A program made the translations under genes and the position numbers. From positions 942,553 through 1,006,552 of the forward strand of contig BCLD01000004.1 of the NCBI GenBank assembly GCA_001600875.1: DNA of 64,000 bases, given 5' to 3'. Source of the DNA: Solicoccozyma terricola (taxonomy: Eukaryota; Basidiomycota; Tremellomycetes; Filobasidiales; Piskurozymaceae). The notes under the pieces were generated by a model. That model saw only the letters and a list, made by a program, of their open reading frames with translations, was not told the DNA's origin and made no database searches. Shown here piece after piece: positions 31,601 through 41,492 of this stretch. Positions within the stretch are counted from its first letter, which is position 1. Each line of letters opens with the position of its first letter.

Positions 31601-34600
31601 GTCATGAGCTACGCTGCGCTTGCATCTCCATCAAGTCACTGGGTACTGACCTCTTGAGCGACGTTAGCCTTTGTTCGTCGAAGGAAGAAGTATGGCATGA
31701 CCTCATCCCTGAGATTCTCTGCGATGACCTGAAATGTCGTCAACCGTGTTCGTTCATTAGCAACGGCAATAGTAGTTCAACGGAGAAGGGAAATCGTCTC
31801 ACCCTTCCGTTGACCAGTTCTTCCGCCGTCGCATTATGCTTCATACCTTCGTCAATAGGGTCACAGATGAGCTCCTTCCAGTGGCGCTGATCTCCAATTT
31901 GGCCTTGAGCAACCTGGAAATAATAAGGACACATCAGTACGTCATGGATTGGAGGCGAAGACAGGTAAGTGTTACGCACAAAGTCAAGGACAGACCACAC
32001 CTCCATGTAGCGGTTCTGCACAAGTGTGCCTGTTGCAACGCCAACTGTGAGCACTTCGTGTCTGCCGGCCTGTAACGACCGTCCTCACCGGTCAGGGCGA
32101 ATCGTAAGTCCGCGTTGAGACCCTTGGCTGCGATGCTGAGATAAGATTTGGGATTTTTAAGGGCGTGCGCTTCGTCGATGATGACGACGCTGTAGGGAAG
32201 AACGGAAGTCAGATGGTAGTGATCCCGGTACATCGTTTCGATGATTCTCACGAGAAGTGCAAATCTTCGATTGCCCCTTTGGCAGCACGTAGAGTTGCAT
32301 GCGAGGTGAGGACTGCAACGGAACGATGAGTTCGTAATCAGAACAGGACATTTCAGTGGACACGAACCCCACTTACCGATATCGAAGAAACCTTGTTTGT
32401 ACCTATTGAGTACACGCTTTTCATCCGCCCTATTATCAAGCCGTCCGCATTCGAAGTAACCCCACTGAGAGCGAAGTCGATCAGGAAGTGTTATTCTGTG
32501 GTTAACCATTCGCAACTCACCGTTTCTAATTCTCGTTCCCACTGTAATATTATCATACAGAAGGATTAGTAGCTGCCGAAGGCAATGTAGACTCTCACTC
32601 ACATTGTCCATCAGAGTTGTGGGACAGACGATCAAGCATGTTGGTCCAAATGTCATAGGTCCGATACTCTGCCCTTCAGCCCGGTTTCGGACCTTGTAGC
32701 TGCGGAGTTTTTTACCTGCCTCATCTTCTTTTGTTCCGGTCTTATGCATGATGGCAGACAGCTAGAAGGGAGAATAAATCAGCTCCGCGCGCAAGCATAT
32801 GGGGAGTTGAAGTAGCGTGACTCACAAAGGCGATGACTTGAATTGTCTTCCCAAGTCTATTGTAGGAGAAGAGGGGAAGAGAATATTGACTACCTGATCT
32901 TTCGGCGAGGGCAGAAATGAATCTCCATCAACCTACCCCATATCATCTCCCAGAATCCCACCCGTAACCTTGATCCCATGCTCTCCAGGTGTTTTCAACC
33001 CTTTATACCTCTCGTAGAAGAATTCCACACCTTGTCTTTGATATTTTCTCAAGAATCGATTGATCGCAACTGGGACTTGATCACCTCGTAGTGGATCCAA
33101 AATGAGTGGATTCTGTTTGAGATTACTCCCACGAAGGAAGAAATTCGGTTTCATGCCGAGTTTTTGTGCTATTTCCTGTTCCACACCCCGCAGCGTGAAG
33201 ATGAGAGTATGAGAGGAATGGATATCGAGGTATGAAAGAGGATGCACTCACGTAGGCTTCATCATCCGCTCGTTTATTACGTTGGACTTTCCTTCCGACA
33301 TCTCTTTGAAAATCTTTCAAGCTCGTCCATCCTAAACGAGATTACAAACACCCAAAAAAATAAAAAATGCATCCCAATTAATTGATCGTCTGTTGGTGGG
33401 GGGGGGGGGGGGGGGACGATGCTCATCAAAAAACTCACGTTTCGTCACTCCTCCAATCTGTCCACCTTGTTCATTCCCAATCATCTTCCCAACCTTCCCA
33501 TCCATCTTCATCTGCACATCTCTCCCTCCATCTCCAACGCCTTGACCACTCCCACCATCATTCATCTCCAAATCATCACTTTCCGAAGCAGTAACATCAT
33601 CATCAACCTCAATCACCGGAACTCTACTAGCGATTCCTTTGTTGATAGTTGTTTTCATTCGAACTGGTGGAGGAGACGATTTAGGTGGTGTGTAGATACC
33701 TACAGAGAATTCCATGGAAGGGGGGACCGGGGGGGGGGGGGGTGGTTCAGAATGGAGATGAAATAGTGGGAATAGTCAAAATGGTGGAGAGAAGGGTAAA
33801 AAACTTACCGAGTAGGATAGCTAATGGACTAGTCAATGAATCCGTCTTCTCTTTCCCTGAAGAAAAAAAATCCCCTCCTCCACAAATAAGCCACAAAAAA
33901 AAAAACGTCTTCAGGGAGATCGGATGAAAAAAAAACCACAAAATCACTTACTTTCTCTTGATTTCTTCTTCAATTTCTCATGTACCTCTTCAATAACATT
34001 CAATTCATCTCTCGCTTCATCTAATTTCCTCTGTCTGTTTGTTTTCACCGCCTCATTCGTCGTCGTCATTGTCGTTGTCGCCGTAGTCGTCCTTGGATCT
34101 GGTTTATGTTTTTTGTTGGGATGGGTTTTGGAATTGGGTTCTTGGAGAGAGTTGGTTGGTGGTGGTGGTGATGGTGGTGAGTGAGTATTGATGGATGATG
34201 TTGTTTCATCGTCGTCTTCGTCCTCCTCCTCCCCCTCCTCTTCTTCTTCTTCCACCCCCTCTTCCAAAACACCTCGTTTGTTATCATCACACTTGAAATC
34301 AAATCCAGGGACACTCAACGACCGACGACGACGACGACGACGACCACCAACAGAATTCCAAACTTGTTCTCTCTTTATTCGTTTATGAATCTTGAATTCA
34401 ATCGAATCATCTTGACAAGTTTCCAAAGTTTCTTCTTCTTCTTCTTCTTCTTCTTCTGGAGGAGGAGGAGGATGATGATGATCTTGATTTGATTTGCTCT
34501 TGGATGAATGTTCCGAATTGGTTTTTGAGGTAGTAGTCTTTATGTTAGTCGTAGTAACCACCAACTTTGATGGACCTGCTTCATTCGATGATCCCAGTTC

Positions 34601-34998
34601 GGAAATCCCAACTCCATTTCCAGATTCATAATCTTCTTCTTCGTTGTTCTCCCTCATTCGAGGTCGTCGTTGTAAATTATCATGATGTTTCCGTTTCTTC
34701 GACTTGTGAGTGTTCGTATTCGTATTCGTGTTGGTGTTGGTGTTGGTGTTGGTGTTGGAATGACCACCGACGACGATACCCGGTTTAATTCCATCTTCAT
34801 TATCAAAATCTGAATCTGGATCAGGGACTATTCACGATTAACAAAACGATTAAACATTCAAAAAAGGGGGGGAAAGTATATCAGCAAAACACACACAGAC
34901 ACACCCACACCCACACGAATGACGAGAAGACGATGGAATAACATACTGTATGGAGCAGCTACTGAAGTTAATTTCACTTTCGAGACTGAAGTATACAT
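28621..34998 (-). CDS. SNF2-family ATPase, ERCC6L2/Rad26-like
   Basis: DNA-dependent SNF2 ATPase of the ERCC6-like 2 group, linked in other species to DNA repair and end joining. Many short introns. The start at 34996-34998 gives [18 protein letters not shown]. The N-terminal third is low-complexity (Asn-Thr repeats, poly-Glu, poly-Arg). Then come [22 protein letters not shown] and ILGDDMG joined across an intron to [11 protein letters not shown] (motif I), [12 protein letters not shown] (Ia), [13 protein letters not shown] (DEAH box, motif II), and FALTG (III). The second lobe shows [21 protein letters not shown] and [16 protein letters not shown] (29750-29950), the usual V/VI region. A family-like tail with [18 protein letters not shown] precedes an acidic end (LIDDDDDD, stop 28621-28623). 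Two introns carry sense-strand poly-C runs (33398-33415 and 33729-33742). Helicase motifs appear intact. Shares a 229-bp divergent promoter with FEN1. Confidence 0.85.
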
Positions 34999-35045
34999 GG
35001 TTTCCCCGCGCCCCCATTTATGTGATGCGATTGGATGTTATTGAG

Positions 35046-35098
35046 GGATGGATGTATGGATGGATGGATGGCCCTGGGATGGATGGATGGATGGTGAC
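35046..35098. repeat. GGAT tandem repeat in promoter
   Basis: Tandem GGAT/GGATG units with a short interruption (GGCCCTG), complementary to the CATCC array about 60 bp further on. Confidence 0.8.
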
Positions 35099-35138
35099 TG
35101 GATGACGTCATCACTCCCCCTCCCTCTAAACTATTACT

Positions 35139-35144
35139 ACGCGT
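35139..35144. promoter_or_regulatory. ACGCGT (MCB-type) box before FEN1
   Basis: MBF-type core 84-89 bp before the FEN1 ATG and about 141 bp from the ERCC6L2 ATG, followed by CATCC repeats. FEN1 (RAD27) is a classic MBF target in budding yeast, so the assignment fits prior knowledge. Confidence 0.6.
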
Positions 35145-35227
35145 CGCGGTCATCCCATCCCATCCCATCCCATCCCATACATCCACCATACATCCACCGC
35201 AAACAGGTGCGAACCAGGTGCGGAAAC

Positions 35228-38200
35228 ATGGGTATCAAAGGTATGTCCCCCCCACCCCATCCCCAATGTCATCTAACAAATAACTGATCTTCATCCCGAG
35301 TCGTTTCTCCTCTTTTTTCCCTTCCCCCCCCCCCCCTTTTCTTCCGTTTAGGTCTGACGGGTTTACTCTCGGAACATGCGCCGAAATGCATGAAAGAACA
35401 TGAGATTAAGACGGTGAGTTTGAAAGAGGGGGNGGGGGGGGGGGGAGGGGTTGAGGCAGGGAGGGAGGGAGGGAATGGGATAAGACGTTGATTCTTTTTT
35501 TGGGATTTGGATTTGGATTGGTGTGGTGGTGGGGGTTTTTTAGTTGTTTGGTAGGAAAGTAGCTATTGATGCATCGATGTGAGTTGTTGTTGTTTTTCGG
35601 GTCCTCGTTTCCCTTCCCCATTTCCATTCTCCATTCTTTTTTCTTCTTTCTTCTTTCTTCTTCATCAAAACATCAATTAACAAGAATAAAAATCCTACCT
35701 CTCCTCCGACCTCCTCCACCTCCAACCTCCGACCTCTAAATCCCTTCCGATCTCTAATTCTCTCCTGATCACAATTCAAACCACCACCCCCATCTGAACA
35801 CAATTCAAACCCACCCCCATCTGATTTTCTATATTCCCCATCATCAGGTCAATATATCAATTCCTAATCGCAGTAAGACAAAAAGACGGTACAATGTTGA
35901 TGAATGAGAATGGAGATGTTACAAGGTAAGTCCCACCCCCAAAAAAAACAAAGAAAAAAATGAGAAATTCTTTCAACAGATGATCCGATGAACATATGTT
36001 AAATATCTGATTCCCTTATATCGTCTCTCCCCCCTCCCCCCCTCCCCCTCCTCACCCCACCGCACACACACCCCCTCGCACACAAACGAAAAAAAAAAAA
36101 CAGTCACTTGATGGGATTCTTTTTCAGAACATTACGAATGGTAGATCATGGGATTAAACCGGCGTATGTCTTTGATGGGAAACCACCAGAGTTGAAAGGT
36201 GGAGTGGTGAGTGGTTTGGAGAGGGGGTTTGGGGAGGGGGTTGGGGAGTGGTTTGGGGAGGGGGTTGCGGAGTGGTTTGGGAAGGGGGTTTGGAGTGTTT
36301 TCGAGTGTTTTGAGCGTTTTGGAGCGTTTTCGAGTGTTTTGAGCGTTTTGGAGCGTTTTGAAGCGTTTTGAGCGTTTTTCCCTTTCGTTTTCGTTTTCTT
36401 CCTCGTTCTCGTTCTCGTTTTCGTTTTCCCTTTTCCCCTTTTCTTCTGCAAGGATACATGGGAATCTCACATCCTTGGGCGTGTTTGGAGTTCTATATAC
36501 AATACTTGCAGAACTCAAAATTACACTTTGAGAGTTGGGGAAATTTTTTATGTGCCCCTTTTGCCCGTAATGGTATTAAAGGGCTTGATGGATGGTTCTT
36601 TGCAGTTATATTCCTTATACATCTTTTTCTTTTCTCCTTTTCCTTTCTCCTTTCTCCTTTTCCTTTCTCCTTTTTCTTTCTCCTTTCCGTTTTCGCTTTT
36701 CGCTTTCCTTTCCCTTTTTACCTCTTCACTTCATATCACGATGATGCGGATGATTACACATTTGGAAGTGAGAATACGAATAGACTGAACCTCTGGATTT
36801 GGGGGTTTTTTTTTTTTCCCTTTTTTTTTTTTTTTCCGCCTCCCCAAAAGGTTTGCAACTCGGGAAGCAGCTAAAAAAACTTAAAAAAAAAGCAAAAAAA
36901 CCGGGTCACCCCCCCCCCCCCCCTCCTCTCTCCCATTGCGTTTAGTACAAACCGATTCAACACCAACACAGGAACAACGGAAGATATCGATAAACTCTCT
37001 AGAAGACAAGTCAGACCTACTCGTCAACATAACGAAGAATGTAGGAGGCTGTTGAGACTCATGGGGATTCCAGTTGTTGTTGTAGGTGGTTTTAGGATTT
37101 TTGGTACAGGGATTTTGGTGTTTTTTTTGTGGGGGCTGATATTGGATGAACGCTGCTTGTTAGGCTCCGGGTGAAGCTGAAGCTCAATGTGCTGAACTTG
37201 CTCGAGGTGGAAAGGTGATTATCGCGAGTGTCATCTTCAACGACGGGGTGATTATGTGCTGATTCTTGAATTCGGGGGTGGGGGTTTTCTTTTTCTTGCG
37301 GTTTCGTTTCAAGGTATACGCCGCTGGATCTGAAGACATGGACACTCTTACATTCAATTCTCCACTACTACTTCGACATTTGACATTCTCCGAGGCGAAA
37401 AAAACACCGATCAGTGAGATTAATTTGAAAGTCGCGTTGGAGGAGTTGGATATGAATATGGATCAAGTGAGTGCGACATTCCAGGGATCAATGCGAGAAA
37501 GGACAGCGAAAGAATTCTGACGAGACAAATAAAAATAAAAATAAAAAACCAGTTCATCGAGCTTTGTGTTCTCCTTGGATGCGATTACCTCGAACCTGCT
37601 AAAGGAATCGGACCAAAAACCGCTCTCAAACTCATGCGTGAACATGGCTCACTCGCAAACGTCGTCGATTTCATACGTGGGAAAATGGCAGAACGTCAAG
37701 AAGCAGCTGATGAGATTGAAGATCAACAAGATGAGAAACCGACATCGGTTGTTGCTTCCGACGATGGGATTTCTGATATCGACGTTGAGAGTGAAGATGG
37801 ATATGAAAAGCCAGATGTTGATGATGGTGATGTAGACAAGGACGGTGACCGGGATGGTAAGAGTGCGAGTGCCGGACCGAGTTCATCTCCAATCAAGAAG
37901 AAGACAATCGAGATCAAACCCGCTTCACAACCACAACCACCGACAAAGAGGAAGAAAGCCATTGGTGGCATGCAATTACCTGAATATTGGCCATGGGAAC
38001 AAGCAAAAGAGATATTTTTGAGACCGGATGTGTTACCTGCTGACCAAGTCGAGGTAGGGTTATAGGCGGAATCGAAATTGATCAGGGATCGGCGCGCTGA
38101 TGGCAATTGCGGATGTGGCTCGCAGCTCGAATGGACAAAGCCGGATATTCCTGGACTGGTGGACTTTTTAGTGAAGGAGAAGGGGTTCAAGTGAGTGTAC

Positions 38201-38541
38201 GAGGTACTGTGACCTCAGTTGTCTCGAAGCTGACGCGTGGAGGTCGGTCTCCAGCGAGGACCGAGTTCGAAGTGGTGCCGCGCGACTCGAGAAGATGCTC
38301 GCTGCGAAACAACAAGGTCGTCTCGATGGATTCTTCAAGCCGCAACCGAAACCTGAAGGGACTACTGCCACCGGGAAGGGTAAGGATGTAAAGGGTGGTT
38401 CCAAGCGCAAGGTGAGCGAGTGACCTTGGTTTGGCAGGTGCGCGGACCAGGGGGGGGGGGTCGCTGATTTGGAAAATCCTGGCTGTACAGGGTGACGAGA
38501 AGGAGAAAGCGGGAGCGAAGAAGACCAAGGGGAAGAAGTGA
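35228..38541 (+). CDS. FEN1: Flap endonuclease 1 (one exon poorly resolved)
   Basis: Structure-specific 5' flap nuclease for Okazaki fragment maturation and base excision repair. Exons read MGIKG / [11 protein letters not shown]... / [11 protein letters not shown] / [15 protein letters not shown] / ...[13 protein letters not shown], then a doubtful exon, then [54 protein letters not shown] and [27 protein letters not shown] (helix-hairpin-helix). Metal-binding residues in DAS, VFDG, GEAEAQ, SEDMD and GCDY are all present. An acidic/basic insert of about 75 residues (37720-37970) separates the nuclease core from [17 protein letters not shown]-terminal [12 protein letters not shown]-binding box is followed by a Lys-rich tail; the stop is at 38539-38541. 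The exon with [12 protein letters not shown] (from 36840) has no AG before it and runs into TAA at 36882-36884, in homopolymer-rich sequence, so a sequence error is suspected. The intron before it is about 630 bp, unusually long here. Confidence 0.9.
36207..36380. repeat. G-rich and GAGCGTTTT minisatellites in FEN1 intron
   Basis: The intron after KGGV begins with repeats of the type GGTTTGGGGAGGGG (36207-36292), then several copies of GAGCGTTTTGGAGCGTTTT/CGAGTGTTTT (36296-36378). The first part contains four or more G tracts and fits a quadruplex pattern on the sense strand. Confidence 0.75.
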
Positions 38542-38777
38542 AGGGGCTGTGTGGCAGGGTGACAGGGTGCTGAGATGAGATGATGTATTTTAACGAGGAG
38601 GACATGGATTATTCGGCCAATTTATGTTTTTTTTTTCGCCACCGCCACCGCCACCGCCACCCGATCGGTCGAGCACGTGAACGACGGTAACGAACCTCTT
38701 CAACCCGTCTTCAACATCATCAACATTGTCAACATTGTCACCGGCACCACCACTCCACCACCAGCCTCCTAGTCACC
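38542..38777. promoter_or_regulatory. FEN1 3' flank / POP7 promoter
   Basis: 236 bp with a T run, a CCGCCA repeat (38637-38660), CACGTG near 38675, and CAACATTGTCA-like direct repeats before the POP7 ATG. Confidence 0.45.
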
Positions 38778-39858
38778 ATGCCACCGCAGCACAAACGTCG
38801 CAGTACCGCAGCCGATCCTTCCAGATCAGTCAAGAAAGTCAAGTTGGCCGTTCCTCGCTCTCAACCTCACGCGTCTACCTCAGCCATCCCCGCCGTCCCA
38901 CCCACCACGGCTCCTCCCGCTCCTTCCACCTCACGTCTACGACGCATAAACCATCACCGAATTGCACCGCTGAAGCCGTCCAACGATCAGGCGATCTCCA
39001 ATCGTCCTTCCGCTAGCGCATTGAATAATCCAACGAGGGAGATTAAAGGTAGAGATGTCGTCTTCGTTACTAGGAAGACGGGTTTAGGCATGTATCTCAA
39101 ACGATGCAAGGCTTTGTTGGTCGATGAAGGGTGGGTGTGTTCACTCCTCCATCTTCTTTACCTCCCTCTAAGTTGATTTTCTCATCTTGGTCCTCCCTCC
39201 CTTAGTCTCAATCATATAACCCTCCACGCATTATGCGCCTCAATCCCACATTGTCTCCTGCTCTTACACGCTCTCCTCGATATCCTACCTTATCCGAAAC
39301 AATACGTGAGCTATGAAATCAGAACATCGACTGTGGAATGTACAGATGAAGTGTTTGGCAAGACTGGAGTTGAAGACGAGACCATGGAGGTTTTTGAAGA
39401 GGAGGAAGGAGAAATGAGGACTAGGTTGAAGGTGGGTGGTGGGGTGTTTCTCTCCGTCGTGGGGTATCTCTACTGATTGCTAAATGTTCTATTTACCAAC
39501 GTAGTCATCACTTGAGATAATCGTTAGAATCGGGAAATCAGCTCGTTCTCCAGGAATGATCGACCCTAATACCTCTCGTTCCGGGAAAGCAAAATCATCA
39601 CGGAAAGCAAGACCTGGCAAGGCGGCTCGAGCAGCACGTCGGAGAGCGAATGAAGGCGAGGATGAACAACCACTGAAGGAAGGAGAGGAGCGAGATCATG
39701 AAGAAGAAACGATGCTTGTCGTGACTTCCGCTTCCGGAGTGAACATCAGTGGAGTTGGTCAACACGAGAAGAGTCAAGCGGCGGTAGCGGGAAGAAATAA
39801 AGTCATACCGGTAGTGGTTGATCTTTCTATAGATGAAGAAGATATGATGAACGGGTAA
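38778..39858 (+). CDS. POP7: RNase P/MRP subunit POP7 (Rpp20-like, Alba fold)
   Basis: Protein subunit of nuclear RNase P and RNase MRP, which process tRNA and rRNA precursors; Pop7 pairs with Pop6 as an Alba heterodimer on the RNA P3 domain. Three exons: the first (38778 to about 39130) has a basic Pro/Ser-rich head then DVVFVTRKTGLGMYLKRCKALLVDEG; the second (from about 39206) reads LNHITLHALCASIPHCLLLLHALLDILP and SYEIRTSTVECTDEV, the conserved Alba-like core; the third begins SSLEIIVRIGKSARSPG and extends into a basic then acidic tail (KAARAARRRAN, EGEERDHEEE) ending DEEDMMNG. About 310 residues, longer than budding-yeast Pop7 because of both tails. Confidence 0.85.
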
Positions 39859-39935
39859 CCTGATGGATCTCTTTGTAGATGCGTCGACGATCTTGTCCTA
39901 TGTTGTATACGTTTCATTCAATGAACAACAATGCA
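39859..39935. terminator. Convergent 3' ends of POP7 and TBCC
   Basis: Only 77 bp lie between the two stop codons, so the 3' UTRs very likely overlap. Confidence 0.5.
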
Positions 39936-41351
39936 TCATCTCATCACAACGCCGAAGAGAGATAACAACTTTTGTAATGCATCATCATCGCCTCCCTCAC
40001 ACCTTTTCTGTTCTCTAGCCGTTCTCAATGCTATTATCCACTCATTGCAGGATGCAGGATCTATGCCTTTCCAATTCGGTGATGCTCCTGGTCTCACCCA
40101 ATCGAAATCTTGAACTTCCTTGTGCTTTGACTTTTCAACATTTTTGGGTTCTGTTAATCATGACGCTTCCATACATTGCACAGGGCAAAAGGGAGGAGCA
40201 ACTCACTTGTCTTCGAGGATCCGCCGTCCCGTTTACAACGTCGTCTCCTAACCCCTCAGGGTATCCTCCAAATCTCATACCCTGACAACGCTCGATAATA
40301 GGATGAGACGGTATATCCAGTAGTATCGTACAATCTTGACTGTCATGTATCCGGAACTACAGCTTCCATTCATTAGCAACAAGTAAGGTGTGTAGGACGG
40401 GTGTGTGTGTGATAAACTCACCTGTTGACATCCTGCAATCACTACACATCCTTTTAAATTCGATAACATGACACTACCCGCTAGATCTCTTGGAACGAGG
40501 ATGACGCATTTCTCTACATTCTCTGCGTATAGAGCGGTAAGAACCATGGTCGCCGGTGTGCCGGGAGAAGGCAATAAATCGACGATACATGACGAGAGAG
40601 AAGAGAGGGTGAGGGATATCGAGGAAGTGTTGTGAGAGATGGAGTTTGTGGTTATGTATGAATTTGTGAGATGGTTCAGGTTATGGGTTGTCGATGGATT
40701 TGCTTGGGAAGAAGAAGAAGGGTTTGATGAGGGAGGTTGAGTGATATCCTGAATTGGCGTTGATGCACCTGTCGTCGTTGGGCTAGGGGTAGTCCCGGAC
40801 GATTTATTCTTCTTTGCGAATGAAAACTTTGGTTTCGGAGTGGTTGATGTTCCCTGAACGTTTGCAGCAACGATCTTTTCCAGCGATTTCCATTGCTACT
40901 GCGATATAGATCGAAATATATGCTCAGCCAGAGGCCATGTTATCGACATTTGTTTCAAAGCAGACGAAGCAACACCGACCTCCTCGAGCTGTCTCCGGTC
41001 GTAAGCGGGTAAGAAGACAGTCGCTGCTGTCAGTGATTGTCTGAGGTCTGAGAGAGCAGCTACACATTGAGCGCGGTCTTCTGTGATGGTGCTTGTGGAG
41101 AGGGATTCGATGGCTGATGGGGAGGGGTTGGGAACGAGTCAGCATCATCAGCTGGGAGAAGACGGCGAGAAGGAGGACTTGCTGGACTTTTGAGCTTGGA
41201 AAGAGGTGTAGAAAGCTCCAGCGAATGCGGCACTGCTTGTCATGGTGGTGGCTACCTGCTGGCTAGACTGTGTAGACTGTTCTTGTGTACGATGCTTGAC
41301 GACTGCGATGTTGCATTGAAGTGAATGACCTCGAGGACATGAATCTCCCAT
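39936..41351 (-). CDS. Tubulin-binding cofactor C homolog
   Basis: Tubulin folding cofactor C promotes release of native alpha/beta-tubulin from the cofactor complex by stimulating GTP hydrolysis. The start at 41349-41351 gives MGDSCPRGHSLQ, followed by FAGAFYTSFQAQKSSKS. Later exons: SLSTSTITEDRAQCVAALSDL with TVFLPAYDRRQLEEV (N-terminal helices), WKSLEKIVAAN, a Ser/Thr/Pro linker with PKPKFSFAKK, then the C-CAP/cofactor C beta-helix: YAENVEKCVILVPRDLAGSV, NLKGCVVIAGCQQ, FRIHDSQDCTILLDIPSHP, IIERCQGMRFGGYPEG, VQDFDWVRPGASPNWKG, ending LFGVVMR with the stop at 39936-39938. The Arg used for GTPase activation in this family was not placed with certainty. Divergent from CHMP7 by 141 bp. Confidence 0.85.
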
Positions 41352-41492
41352 CCGTCGACGAGCAAATCGTCAACAACCCGCGTTTCAACATCCATCCACC
41401 GTCATCCAGCATCCAGCATCCAGCATCAACTAGGGTCAACTAGGATCGCATATCCCGCAACAGCAAGCAGCACTCACAGTCTCCTCGGAAGC
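41352..41492. promoter_or_regulatory. Compact bidirectional promoter TBCC/CHMP7
   Basis: 141 bp serve two divergent genes. It holds three CATCCAG-type tandem units and two CAACTAGG units (41404-41445). No ACGCGT box. Confidence 0.55.

Larger units (their letters stand above)
34999..35227. promoter_or_regulatory. Divergent promoter ERCC6L2/FEN1
   Basis: A 229-bp shared promoter for two repair genes. It contains a GGAT tandem repeat (about 35046-35098), TGACGTCA (35103-35110), ACGCGTCGCG (35139-35148; two CGCG cores) and a CATCC tandem repeat (about 35150-35180). The GGAT and CATCC arrays are inverted complements that could pair. Confidence 0.6.
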
